Of a stretch of 64,000 nucleotides of DNA, positions 48,901-60,747 are shown one piece after another. Below the pieces are notes generated by a model. The model did no database searches. It was given only the letters and a program-made list of their open reading frames with translations, and was not told the origin of the DNA. Where the stretch lies: NCBI GenBank assembly GCA_035235625.1, contig CP141140.1, positions 51,393,351 to 51,457,350 on the forward strand, given 5' to 3'. The first letter of the stretch is position 1. Every line of letters starts with the position of its first letter. The translations under genes were made by a program, and so were the position numbers. Origin of the DNA: Saururus chinensis (lineage: Eukaryota; Streptophyta; Magnoliopsida; Piperales; Saururaceae).

Positions 48901-49590
48901 ATACCCCCTCAACCCTAAAACCCAGATGGCTAACACCTCATATGCATTGCTACAAGTATCAAATTACTTCAGCATTCAAGGCTATTTAGTTGTTCCTATA
49001 GACCGTGTCTTTCCTATGAGCCCTATTAAAAGAGAGTATCTAGTGTGACTAGTTTCCATGACTGGAGCCCCGTGTGGCCGATCACATAGCTAGTCATAGA
49101 AAACTGGTTTGGAAAACATTTTTCCTAATAAAATGGTAAAAAATTAAAAAGGTAAGTATGCGTACCTCCTAGGGTTAATCAAACATGAATATGGTGGGGA
49201 GGTTTACTCCTTCAGTAGCACCCATTAGCCACCAATATGCTACGGACACATCACCAAGCTTCCTCATCAAGATCTTCCACATCCGACCATAATAACATAT
49301 CATAATGTTCCTTAAGTCCTTCCTCCAATCTATACACTTCCAAAACTGTCCACAAGTACCTGTCGAGCTCCCAACCAATACTTCAGGCCTTATATGTGCA
49401 TTTTTTATCCATTTCCCAAGACTAACAAGGAGCCAATGTTCTTAAGGTTTGAACACAGTGAGTAAGCTACAGGAATTCTCAACCAATATAAGGACATTGA
49501 TTTACATGGAGTCTAAGTGATTAATTGATGCTAAAAATTAACATCAATATAAATTCAGGCCACGTATGACTTTATATATCAACATCAATA
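48901..49590. other. Unassigned, one unrecognised ORF
   Basis: The left part (48901-49140) resembles retrotransposon LTR or leader sequence. A minus-strand ORF of 67 codons (49175-49378; CGQFWKCIDWRKDLRN, VAYWWLMGATEGVNLP) continues in frame upstream to about 49440 without an obvious start. I do not recognise the family; it could be a captured gene exon or a piece of a transposon protein. Confidence 0.3.
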
Positions 49591-49594
49591 CTAA

Positions 49595-50135
49595 GGGGTT
49601 GTTTGGATGTGAAATTTCTGTAAGATTCAATTGATTCTGCCCTAATTCCGGCAAGAATTATCATAATGATGTTTATGTATAGAACGTGGGCACAATTAAA
49701 AATTTCGCCTGAAAATTGATTCCAAGCCATTTCAAGCCAGAATCGGCCAGAATCACTATCAATTTTGGATCCCAGCCTTGTTTCAAAAATAATAAAATTC
49801 GTTGTTTTTCAACAATTACCTCTCATATAAATTTCAGCCTCAAGAAATGTGTCATATAGGTATAAGCCACTTTAAAAGTTCAAAATTATCTACCCTTGTG
49901 GATCTTGCTTGATAGGGCTCAAATTTATGAGCATAATAGTATCAAGAACGTGCATATCCAAGTTCAGGAAAGAGTTATATTAGTTTAAAGTTTTAAAATT
50001 GAGTTTGACACAACATTTGAATTTATTTTAAAAAAATTTATTACTAACTGTAATTCTTGTTTGGTAGTGAATTTTTTAAATTAATTCCAAAAAATTTTAC
50101 TTCCATTTTTTAAAATCTAACACCGAAACAACCCC
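49595..50135. mobile_element. PIF/Harbinger-type MITE (541 bp)
   Basis: Terminal inverted repeats GGGGTTGTTTGG and CCGAAACAACCCC, flanked by a 3-bp TAA duplication (49592-49594 and 50136-50138), the signature of PIF/Harbinger (Tourist-like) elements. No ORF. It is AT-rich inside. Confidence 0.75.
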
Positions 50136-50139
50136 TAAC

Positions 50140-51415
50140 TTAATGAGCATTCTCCATCTATGGATGTGTTTGAGAATTGGGCGGTGCAGATATGGATCTT
50201 TCTTCTGTTTATGGTCCTTGGGATTTGGAGGCTTTTATTAATACCATGTCCATTTGAAGCATCGGCATTGCATGGAAAATGAGCTATGTTGCATGGAATA
50301 TGAGCTATGTTACGATCGCTCACTCTCACAGCAACGGTTGTCTGCGTTTGTGGGTGCAATCAATTTCATTACTGAGAGCATTGAGTTTCGTTTGAAACTA
50401 GAAATGGCGACACCCACTTGCAGACTCGAATGCAAGGATGGAAGACAGGAAAAGTTCTCAGGGGCCAAGATTATTTATCACATATTTGGGGCGTAGGAAA
50501 GACAAAATTTAGGGGAGGGGGAACAATGGTAGCAAAGAAAAAGGTTTTAAGTTTGAGCAATGTTACTCATATTGTTATATAATGCAAATTTTGGGAAAAA
50601 ATTAAACAGACTGAAATAGGGAAGAAACGGAGGCAGACTGGCTGTGTTTGGGTTTCGGATAGTGGAAGGGAAGCTTGGTGACATGTCCGTAGTGTATTGG
50701 TGGCTAATCGGTGCTGAGGAAGTAAACCAAATTCGCATTCGGGTGAATCGGGTTCAGAGCTGGGCACAGCCGTAATTGCCTAGAGCCAGCCCACATGAGA
50801 AAAATTCATGCAGGTAAGATTCAAGGATGAAAATGTCGTCTCAAATGGACGCAGGGGAAGAGGATTTAGGCGACGACAAGAGCAGGTGCCGACGGGAAAG
50901 GAGCTGACCGAGAAGAGGTGTTGATGGAAGAAGAGGTACCCGCCAAAGACGAAGGCATCGAGAGGGTGGGGGAAGAGAGACATGAGCCGCAAGCCCCGAC
51001 CCCACGGTTTTAGAAGTAAAAAACCATGCAAAGGGGTGTTTTGATTTCAGCGAAAATTTACACCGTGGGCCACATTTTAGTACAGGGATCATGTGCCAAA
51101 CGGTTTTCAGCCCGTCGTGAGATTTTAGTATCCCATAAAACCCCTAAATTAGATTACCACATTACTCTTAAAAGTAATATTTTTAATTAACTAAGAACTA
51201 AGAGATGTAACTTATACATGTCATATGAAAATATATAACCGAAACTAACATGATATCCTAGGCAAAACCAATGATTAATCTATCAATCAATCTACACAAT
51301 TATGTAAATATTCACATAATAATTTTTTATGTGCAAAATTCAAACTTAGATAAAAAATCAGGGCAGCCTCTTTTGGTCAAATTAATGCACAAGTAAACAA
51401 GAGTTTATAAAACCT
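50140..51415. other. No recognisable gene
   Basis: Short ORFs on both strands (up to 83 codons, 50780-51092 minus) without motifs. A moderately GC-rich patch at 50820-51020 could be a decayed exon. Nothing can be assigned. Confidence 0.35.
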
Positions 51416-51419
51416 AAAA

Positions 51420-52290
51420 AATAACTAACTAACCTCTCTCGACTTGACACAAATAAAAACTTATTTTTTTTGTTCAGCCTTATTTATTGTTGGCCCTCAA
51501 GATTCTCCCTATGTTTAATCCTTAAAGTTTTCCCCTTATGTTTCGTCTTTGTCTTCTTCCAAATCAAAGACATCTTCTTTTATCATTGATTCAACTTGAG
51601 TTTCTTCCATTACACCTTAATAAAAAATTTGTTGCACCTCATTAATATGTGTGTATGAAGTGGTTGTGTATTCACTCTTAGATCATTCACCCATATGATT
51701 TTTTCTCACAAAAACAACAATGAATTTAAGAAAACTCTTTGGCAAAATGTCTCCTCTTTTTCTTCTCAAATAATAAATTTCTTTACTTCTATTTCGTCCA
51801 TGCCTAGGTCTTTTATAGAGTCTTAAGCCGGCTAGGTTTAAAGAAACCTTACTTAAAAAAGACTCTATTCCGGAATCATAAACTAGGCACTTTTTTATCA
51901 AACAATCAATCATTCACTTGTTTAGTTTGGATGAAATACGAAAGTGATCGATCATTTACCTAGACCATTGATCGTTTCAACCCTCAAGTAAAAAATAAGA
52001 AAATTGAGTCACCATGTGATCGATCCCTCAAACAGTTTGTTCAAAAGCAATCGATCCCTTATGAATAATTTTTCAATACTGTCTTTTATCAAAATTCTAA
52101 AAATTACTTTTTTAAGGATTATTTCTACTTAAATCTAAGTGATTTATGTATGTGAGTACATGTATTATTGCTTATAACTAAAACACTCAATGTAGTCTTC
52201 AACTTTGAACCTTTAGAATGTGTTCGCTCATATTTTTCAAGTCTTTCAAATCCAAATTTGACTCAACTACAACATTAACCTAATTAGAAG
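51420..52290 (-). repeat. L1-like LTR, antisense, diverged
   Basis: On the minus strand 51425-51600 matches 45650-45790 ('gaagacaaagac', 'aggggaaaactttaaggatt', 'tttgtgtcaagtc'). The part near 51950-52060 has 'cgatcgat' strings as in the L1 centre, and 52200-52260 resembles the start region of the antisense copy at 4550-4607. Boundaries are approximate. Confidence 0.45.
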
Positions 52291-52601
52291 TAAAGACTAA
52301 CATTGTACATGAAGTTTTGATATAGTTTTGTTCATCGAAATCAACCAATTGCACGTGAAGCATTTTTCATGTTGCATGTTCACCATGAGCCGAGCGTAAG
52401 GAACACACACATAAAGCTTTCATTCTTTAGGTCGAGGGCACACATATTAGGGCACATTAGTGTAAGTGGTACTTGCACTAACTTGCACTAACAAATGCAT
52501 TGGTGATCTCAAAAATGAACGCTTCATATGTGTTTCATATGCTTGATTCATTGTCAGGGCAGAGCATGAAAAATGCTTCCAATTACAAGACATAGGTCAT
52601 C
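52291..52601. other. No recognisable gene
   Basis: About 300 bp between the L1-like LTR and LTR E. 'gaagcatttttcatg' (52358) recurs inverted near 52567, a weak inverted repeat. No ORF. Confidence 0.35.
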
Positions 52602-54705
52602 ATATGTGTAATAACCTCGACTTTTCTATGGTTATTTATCTGCTTCTTGGGAAATGAATTTTTGTTTAATCCTCTGTGTTATTTTTCTTGATAATTTTGT
52701 GTTAGTATCGTACGTAGCCTCGGTCGTAGGTGGAAAAGGTTTGTACATTTTCAAGAGTTTAAACGCGTAAGTTAAGGTTGTGGAGCTTAATTTAAAAACT
52801 TGCTCCTTAAATTAGGGCTCTTAGATTAAAAGTAAAGTTGTTTTGGTCAAGGCGTGTTCTTAAGGGGGAGTTCATCATGCATCGGGAGTTCTCGCACTTG
52901 AAAAAGAAGTGGAGACGCGCAAGGTAGAGGTGCACGATTGAAAAAATAATAATAATAAAACAGAGCACAAAACAAAGAATGCATTTTGCGTTTTGCACAG
53001 TAAATTCCGCTGGCAGAAAGGAGAAAAACCCCCCCACTTCTTTTCACTGGAGCTTTGCCACCGCCCCTTGCCTTCGCCAGACTTTGACCATCCGGTCACT
53101 GTGACACGGGTCGCGCCATCTTTGGCTGCCATTGTGCCTCCCCTACACAGCAATTCGCTAGCTGAAATAAGGAAGAAGCTTTGTTTTTGGGTGAAACGCT
53201 ACCAGAGCTGTTGAGAGCCATCAGAATATGCCAGAGCAGTCGCCTAACCATCACGAACTAGGAGGTACACCCTCTTCCCCAATTCCAATCCGGTTGGCCC
53301 TTTCTCCTAAGATTTTGTTTACGAACTGTTTTGGGGGAATTCCTTCATTCTGGGCCAAACCACTGCTGTAGCCGACAGAGTTTGCCGCCGTGAGCTGTTT
53401 TCAGCCGGCGACTACTCCGCTGACCCTTTGGGCTACTATAGAACCACCATGCACCCAGAGTTTTCACTCCGATCAACCACCTCTCACCAACCTACCTTGA
53501 TTTTGGGCCAAAATGCTGTTGGGACCGGCGAAAGTCGCTATTTTGATCCATTTTCCACCGGTCCCGACGCCATCTTTCCCACTTCGGGTCCTCCTCGCAT
53601 ACCCTTTTCCTCTTCTCCAATTTTATCTCGCCCTTTCTACACGTTTGTCCATTAGAAAAATTTGCAAAGAGATTTGCCTAGTGACTGGTTCACCTTGCTA
53701 ACGGTCGGGACCACCACTACATTTCTTTTTTCCACTCATGCTATGCGCCTAACCCTACTTATTTTGTTGGGCTCTATCATTTCTTTTGTGGGCATGCAGG
53801 CATCTGAATCACCGGTGCAGGTGTTGTGAGAGACATTCTTAACCGCGGGCATTAATTGGAGACCTGCACTGCAGTTTCCACCCCAGAGCCGTCTCCCGTA
53901 GTGTAAGGGTGCATGGGCTGCTGGGTATGCACCAACGCAGCCTTCATGGTATGCCCTGACATCAATTTTGGCCCGGTCGACAAGGTAGGAGACTTTTAAC
54001 CTTAGAAATTCACTCTAGCATGCTTTTTTTATAGAATGCATGCTAGGACTAAGGTGTTTAATTGCATGATGTTTAGATGGATATTAATGCGGAGGATGTT
54101 AAGTGCAGAGATTAATTTTAATGGCCATATGCGTATATTTTAAAATTATTTGTGTATTAATTAGTTGATTAGTCGTACGTTCACATTATGACTTCATCGT
54201 GATTGGGATTAAGGGATGAGCAAAAGACCCTTGTAATTAACTTTAATCCTTGCTAAATGCATGAGTAGTCTTCATGTTTACATGAAGACTTATGTTTACA
54301 TGTTTTAAGGGTTTTAAAATATATTATAAGGTGTATGTGTGGTGTTTAGTTCAGAACTACGAGTAGTTATACTTGTGCAGATGAGGTGCATAGGTTTGAT
54401 ATGTGACTATCAATTTCGACGGATTAGAATCTTTGGGATAGGCTCATAAATGATGGAGCTTAGGTATAAGCTAGGATAAGCTTGCTAACCATAATGGTAA
54501 TCTCATAACTTATAAACTAAAATTTCAACATAATTAAAGTATGTAGTTGATAATAAGAGTGAGTCCTTAGCTAGATTGACGGATTAAATTCCGTTTGGTT
54601 GACAACTGACGGATGGTCAGTTTCACCTATAAGATTAGCGTAGTTCTTACCTTGGAGGTAATGTTTGTGTAAGTTAGGATTTTTTTTATGCTCTGTTGAC
54701 AGCAC

Positions 54706-54800
54706 CGTAAGTTGTGTGCCCAAGAGTGGCATTGTAAGTTTTCTACCCAAAAGTGGCATTGTAAGTTTTCTGCCAAATAGTGGCTTTGTAAGTTTTCCTG
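54706..54800 (+). repeat. Tandem array, about 32-bp unit, three copies
   Basis: Units contain 'agtggcattgtaagttttc' with 'cccaa' or 'gccaa'. Inside LTR E. Confidence 0.85.
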
Positions 54801-54864
54801 CCTTAATTGGCATTTTTAGGCCCTTGCTGACCCTGTATGGCCCCAAAGAGTGGGCATCTACGCA

Positions 54865-54923
54865 CTCAGGTAAGTAGTATCATGGATCTACTCTTACCTG
54901 TTTGATCCTGTGCCCCATGAGCA
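54865..54923 (+). other. 59-bp block shared with LTR D
   Basis: Identical at 58 of 59 positions to the reverse complement of 17584-17642. It includes CAGGTAAG at 54867 and its complement CTTACCTG at 54893-54900, forming an inverted repeat with an 18-bp spacer, then a conserved stretch up to 'ccccatgagca'. Confidence 0.75.
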
Positions 54924-55874
54924 CCGGTATACTTTGCCTTCTGAATCTTTTTAACGCGTAGGATTCTCCCCGAAGGTCAAGGTGACGCCCTAGTAGCATT
55001 CTTTCCTTTTTACATTAGAGCTAATTGAGATTTAATTAGTTCTAATCGTCGAGTGTAAGTGTAAGATAACAAATGTAAGATTGTAAGTGTAAGTAGTATG
55101 TATGTGAGAATAAGAGTTTGATAGGTTGTGAATTGTTATAAGGTGGAAAGAAAATTTTGTAAGTCTAGGAAGCTCAGAGGAATTGTAGTACTCTGATTGA
55201 GATTGTATTTATCTTCTCCTGGTTCATGGTTTGCTACTGTCTTGCAGAGCAGCTTTGGTGTGAACTTTTATGGTTCACTGATTTTGATTCTCCTACTGGG
55301 TATGAAAATACTCATGTTCTTTTTCTCTAATCCTCAGGCACTCTAGGGACTTCCATGGGGCCTAGCTCGAGAGCTACTTAGCGTTTGAGGATACTCTTTT
55401 TGGACTGCAGGTCGATTTTTCATTATATTGTTCCTTGATTAATTTATGTCACGATCTGTTGTAAATAAATTTTAAAGTACATGCATTAAGTGAGGTGAGC
55501 GCTATTACATGTATTATTTTGGACTTGTATATGGAATGTCTTATTATGTTTGATTGTTATGGAACTTGTACCCAGCTACACCTAGGAAAATATATTGAAA
55601 GCCCATGGCCATGGCAAATTTTGTCTTTTGTTCGTTATTCACGCCGGGGGATGAATGAACTATGAGCTTTGAATTATTTTATCGTTGTTATATCTCTGTT
55701 TTGAGTTGAAAAGAAAGTGTTCAAGATAGATTTGATACAAATGAATGAGAATTATAAAAATATTTATCACAGGTTTCGTATTTTTGCCAATTTACAACCG
55801 TTATATTACAGAATTTTTATTTAAATTTTATAAAAATCATTTTGAAAACCCCGGACGTGACAATATGCTCTAAC

Positions 55875-56330
55875 CAGTGTTTTAAAACCCAGACCGGACC
55901 AGATAGTTAGATCATTAATTCAATGCAGTGACAACCTCTCTTCTCCAATTCTAGAGAAAATCCTTCTAAGACACCGATGAGTGGTGACACCCTAAGCTGT
56001 CTTTCTCTTCTGCCCTCCCAAGTCCCAATCCTCCCTTTTGTTATGTGACCTCTATCCATTTGTCCATAGATGCCCAAATCAATGTCACCGCCCAAATTGT
56101 CATCACCCGTAGCCACCCTTCCTTCCCCCTTTCGGCGAAAAATTGGTGAAGACACCTTGCAGCCTCTTGTGCCATTAATGACCCAAAGGCCCCATCTTGT
56201 GTTATGCCCTATCCACCTCTTTGCTCCCTTTTGGCAAAAATCAGTGATCCCATCAAATTTTGGTGCACCATATACTCTCTTTCTCCCCTCTATGTTCTCT
56301 CAAGCCCCATAAGTTTGCTCTTTGAGGTGG
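55875..56330 (+). mobile_element. Partial hAT element
   Basis: Begins CAGTGTTTTAAAACCC followed by CCGG-type sequence, the same terminus as the 27941 element, with a shared 'atgcagtga' block further in. A C-rich interior follows. No matching right end was found, so the right limit is arbitrary and the element is truncated. Confidence 0.5.
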
Positions 56331-56370
56331 GTTTCATATCCCGCTTTCTAGTCTCCATGATGGTTAAGAT

Positions 56371-56610
56371 TGTGGGGCATGGGCTTGTTTGTTTCCCTTT
56401 TCATGATTTTCTTGTGTCTATAGATATTAGATTCTGCTACATGAGACTGTGGGGCGTGGGACTGTTTGTTTCCCTTTTCATGATTTTCTTGTGACTATAG
56501 ATATTAGATTTTGCTACATGATTGTTAAGACTATGGGGCGTGGGCTTGTTTGTTTTCCTTTTCATGATTTTCTTGTGACTATAGATATTAGATTCTGTTG
56601 AATCTTTAGA
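56371..56610 (+). repeat. Tandem array, 77-84 bp unit, three copies
   Basis: Units start near 56371, 56448 and 56532 and share 'ggggcgtgggcttgtttg', 'cttttcatgattttcttgtg' and 'tatagatattagatt'. Copies are very similar, so the array is young. Confidence 0.9.
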
Positions 56611-56736
56611 GTTGTCTTTTAAATATTCTCCTCTTGAAGCTAGGTTGTTCTTTTATGCGGAATTTCAGCTTACTTGATATGCTTGCAATCATTAGGTTTG
56701 ATTCTTGTGGATTTTAAAATTTAGAGGAATATATTT

Positions 56737-59700
56737 TATAGGAAAAATTATTTAAACAATAATTTTAAAAAATTATTTACCAAATCAATCCAATTTGGGA
56801 AATATTTTCCAAAGTGGTGTTATTTTTTTCCATGCAGGCGCCAGCCAAGCAGCTGGCACCTACATGGCTTTTTAAAAAAAAAATTATATGACTTCAAAGG
56901 ATGAAATCGGGTTCATAAACAGTTAGTCCAATTTCATCCTTTAGAATGACGAAATCACCTTAAAATCACAGAACTTATTCCCAACTCCTCCGCCTCTAGT
57001 CCGCCACCAGTTTGTGCTTAAGAAGGCCGTCGTCCACCCCGCTGCCATGTCTGCCAGTCATCGTATTTGAGTACCACTAACCAGATCCCGTCCTCTACCG
57101 GCCGTGCACAATTTAGATTTCGTGTTCGGCGATTCCAAGAATTTTGCTTTCCATATTTTCAATTTAGGGATTTGGTTGATTGGGCATTTAGATATGTTAA
57201 AGGTATAAGTTTTTTGTTCTTTTTTAATAAATTATTTGTGCATTTAGATCTATTGGCCAATTGTCTTTGAGTGTGTTTACTATGATGAGGAACTAGCATT
57301 GTAAGATTTTTTATCATTCGAAATATTTGAAATTGGACTGAAATTGAACTAGTTTTATGTCTTTGTTCTTGAAATACCAATTATAAATGAACATGAACAT
57401 GGATAAATATGTTAAAATGTTGTTTTGAAATTCATAATCTATAGAATTATTGGTCCTTTTAATTTCCATTTTTTATATATCTAGAATGGTTGTTTTGTCC
57501 ATAGTTTGTCTTTATTTTTTTAACAAACTTTTGTCAATAGTGATTAGTTTACTTCTATTTACATTTTTTTTTAGGTCAGCTCATGTTTTCTTAGCTCAGC
57601 TCATTCTTCATTTGGTGCTTGACCTTAGATTGGTACTTCATATGAGATGTCGTCTAGGTGGTGAATGTTTAAAATATATATATTCTTTGTTTGGACGCTT
57701 GTATTGACAACCTATGTCAGATTGAAGCTCAAGTGCATGGACCCCTGGGCTTAATATTTTTCTTTATGTTTGGAACCTAATTTGATTATGAATGGTGTAA
57801 ATGTAACTTATTTTACTGCTTACATACTCTCTTCATCTTATATTAGGAAACACAATAGTAAATCATGTAGAAACTTTCTTGTTGATTGGTAAACATACAA
57901 TCAATCTTTTTATTTATTCTCTAATTTAGGTATGATTATATGTTCCTAACAATTGGTGATATGTTCTTAATTCTCCATATATCATATGGATCATGTAGAG
58001 CCTTCTTACGGGCCAAGCCCGATTGATTATAGTGTACTTGTACAGTAGGAGTCACATAGGTCTGCTTCTATTTGGAGAGGAGAGGTATGATAACTCTTTT
58101 TAAATTTTGTTTCATTTTTTTAGATTATAAATTACGTTAGGTTATAATTTTAAATTTTATTATAGGACCCCGGGTGCCTTGAGTGCACCGAACATTTTAC
58201 ATATCTCCTCCATTGGCCAGTAGATGAGCGGATGTTGTCGTATATTGAGTGAGCAGGATTTAGACATTTTATTTATCTACAGTACGTTCGTCTAGATCGG
58301 CCTTTATTGATAGCTCTCTTTGAGAGATGGAGGAGGGAGACACCGACGTTTCACCTACCCTATGGAAAGATGACCATCACACTTATGGATGTGGCGGTTC
58401 TCTTAGGACTTCACATCGATAGACTTCCTGTGGTAGGCATGACAGGAGGAGGTTACTTAGACTTATTAGTTAGACTCCTTGGTAGAGCTCCTCCTGCTAC
58501 ATCCATGCGTGGTAGCCAAGTTAGCCTTCGGTGGATCTTAGGTGAGTTTCGTGAGCTCCCAGCCGATGCTACGGAGATAGTTATCGAGCAGCATGCACAG
58601 GCCTATTTATTACATTTACTTGGGGCCACGATATTTGCTGATACTACGAACAGCCATGTACATGTGGCATATCTCTCCCTCCTTACGGACTTCGACATAG
58701 CAGGTGCTTATTCAAGAGGCAGTGCTACTCTTGCATTTTTATATGGAGAGTTGGGAAAAGCATGCTAGGCCATTACCTCAGGGATTATAGGATGTCTGAC
58801 CCTTCTTCAGGTAAATAATTTTGTCACTTTAAATATGTTTTTTGCACGTATAATTTCTTACTTTTTTTAATAACTTTAATCATATTTTGTGACATAGCTA
58901 TGGTCGTGGGAGCATTTGCACATCGATCGACCAAGTATTGAGATGGGTCACTTAGTCGAGGGTGCTCCATTAGGAGCGAAGGAAGGGATATTTATTTTTA
59001 AGGCTTAAATTTTTGAAGGAAGGTTTTATTTACTTATACTGAACTCATTTTAAAAATTTAACTCCTTAAGGTGGAATGTTTGGAAAAAAAGAACTGAAAA
59101 TCCACAAAGAGTCCTCCGATTATATAGAGGGGAGTTAGACCATCAGCGGCCCTATCAAGTAATTTTATTTTATGTTGAACTTTTTTTGTAATGATTATAA
59201 GATATGTAAGGTTATTTAAACTTAATTATCTTTATATATTGTATAGGTTATTTGGCAGCCGTACTCACCAGAAGTATTGGCTAGATTATATCCTATATGC
59301 ACCGACGGTCAGGAAGTGTGGCTATCGTAAACGCCATTGATATGTTACAAGATTGTGGAGATGTATGTGCCAGATCGTGTAATGCTCCAATTTAACCTGG
59401 AGCAAGTGGTCCCACCTTCTGCCGTCGAGTTTGTCCATTGCATAACTTGACAGGGCCGCCATATTACCGATTGGGCTGTACATCATGCATCATATATCGC
59501 TCAATGGGAGGATAAGAGAGACATTGCTATCCATGGGGAGATGGCTACAACATCATGAGATATTTGTAGCGCATATATGCAGTAGTATTTACCGATTACA
59601 CTCCGATATATTTTACCATGCGATGATGTAGATGAGATGACATATCAGCCTAGGGGTGCGTCTGAGGCAGCTTTGGTAAATATAACTTTGTTAATTATAT

Positions 59701-60250
59701 AATATTATTTTCTTATTTATTAGTTATTTAATCTTTAATTTTTTTCTCTTGTAGCTTCGTTTAGCGCGACATACAAATGCACATTTGACTGACATGATTA
59801 ACCCTTGTACTTCGGTTGAAGACTTTAGAGCATCATGTCAATCGATACTTAGGGAGATGATAATGTCTTTCGTAACTTACCACTGCTTCAGACGGTGATT
59901 ACGGATATTTATACACATTATCCTATTGATGAGGCCTCTCAGACATAGCCAAGGCATGATTGATTTCATGATATTCCATCTTCATCAGTAGCACATACCT
60001 CTCCTCCTTATTCATCATTTTCGGTCACTCCACATGTAGCTCAGCCAAATCCGATATTATATTATAGACAACATTAGTCAACTCATGTTGAGCCATCTAT
60101 TACTTATGCTAAGCTGGGGCCAAAGCCAGAGCCGAAGTAGGCAGATCATGAGGAGCTCGTACAGCACCATCGAGGTCGAGGACTTAAGAGATCGTGACAT
60201 TGAGTGTATATTTGTTATATATTTTTTTAAAACTAAATATTTTTTTAACA
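56737..60250 (+). mobile_element. MULE-type element carrying the PMD pseudogene
   Basis: The left end (56737-56950: AT-rich terminus, 'tttgggaaatattttccaaagtggtgtt', then 'gatgaaatc' strings) closely parallels 60278-60460. A GC-rich leader-like block follows (56980-57120), as before MULE copy 1, but no transposase; instead the PMD gene begins at 57986. No right terminus in inverted orientation was found before the second left end. I read it as an internally deleted MULE that kept its left end, leader and second gene. Confidence 0.45.
57986..60197 (+). pseudogene. Plant mobile domain (PMD) protein gene, decayed
   Basis: Member of the PMD family often annotated as 'serine/threonine phosphatase 7 long form homologue' (related to MAIN/MAIL proteins and transposon-borne PMDs). 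Exon 1 is 57986-58084; exon 2 58166-58810 holds the core (LIALFERWRRETPTFHL, MTITLMDVAVLLGLHI); exon 3 starts at 58898 with LWSWEHLHI; further exons lie near 59071-59157 and 59246-59680; the last, 59755-60197, ends in an Arg/Gly tail. Canonical GT/AG borders support exons 1-3. In-frame stops at 58046 (TAG), 58250 (TGA) and 58766 (TAG), and more downstream, make it a pseudogene. The family function in the nucleus is poorly defined; in transposons it is thought to be an accessory protein. Confidence 0.8.
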
Positions 60251-60269
60251 TGTGATGTAATATATTTGA

Positions 60270-60535
60270 TAAACATTTATATTAGGGAAATTTATTAAAA
60301 TAATAATTAAAAAAAAATTACCAAAATATACCACTTTGGGAAATATTTCCCAAAGTGGTGTTCGTTTTGCCAAGGCGCTTGACCAAGAGCTCACGCCAAG
60401 TGGCTTTTTTATATTTTTTAAGTTGATTTCGTCGTTTAGAACGACGAAATTGGCTTGAATACGATTTCGTCGTTCTAAACGACGAAACCTTATATTACTT
60501 GACCCGGTTTTGTCGTTCTGAACGACGAAACAACC
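60270..60535 (+). mobile_element. MULE left terminus with three hairpin motifs
   Basis: AT-rich terminal stretch (60278-60335), then the palindrome tttgggaaatatttcccaaa (60333-60352). Three inverted repeats follow, built from tttcgtcgtt and aacgacgaaa: about 60424-60450, 60463-60486 and 60508-60530. They sit directly ahead of the transposase leader. Confidence 0.65.
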
Positions 60536-60544
60536 ACACACTGA

Positions 60545-60747
60545 TACGAAATCAGCGGGCTTATATTTCCCGATCTGCTCCGCCTCCAGTTGCCTCGCTG
60601 AAATCTACTCAGCTCCGCCTCCGTCGAGCGATCCACCGCCCGCCTCTGCCGACATCCGGCCTGTCACTACCGTCCAGCCCCGCCATCACCGCCGCCGCCG
60701 CCGCCCACGTCCAGTCCGTCCGCTGCCCACGTCCAGCCAGCTCCAGG
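60545..60747 (+). other. Probable non-coding leader exon of MULE copy 1
   Basis: GC-rich block ending in CCAG followed by GTGCAA (possible 5' splice site at 60747/60748), then an AT-rich stretch up to the coding exon at 61284. The 109-codon ORF through it has no domain and runs past the splice site. Confidence 0.45.

Larger units (their letters stand above)
52607..55862 (+). mobile_element. Long solo-LTR-like element E (3.26 kb)
   Basis: Starts TGTAATAACCTCG and ends CCGGACGTGACA, flanked by a perfect 5-bp duplication ATATG (52602-52606 and 55863-55867). It is homologous in reverse to D. A GC-richer zone at 52980-53650 may be the transcribed leader. A tandem array lies at 54706-54800 and the block conserved with D at 54865-54923. 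No gag, pol or internal terminal repeats, hence solo LTR is the simplest reading. Confidence 0.8.
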
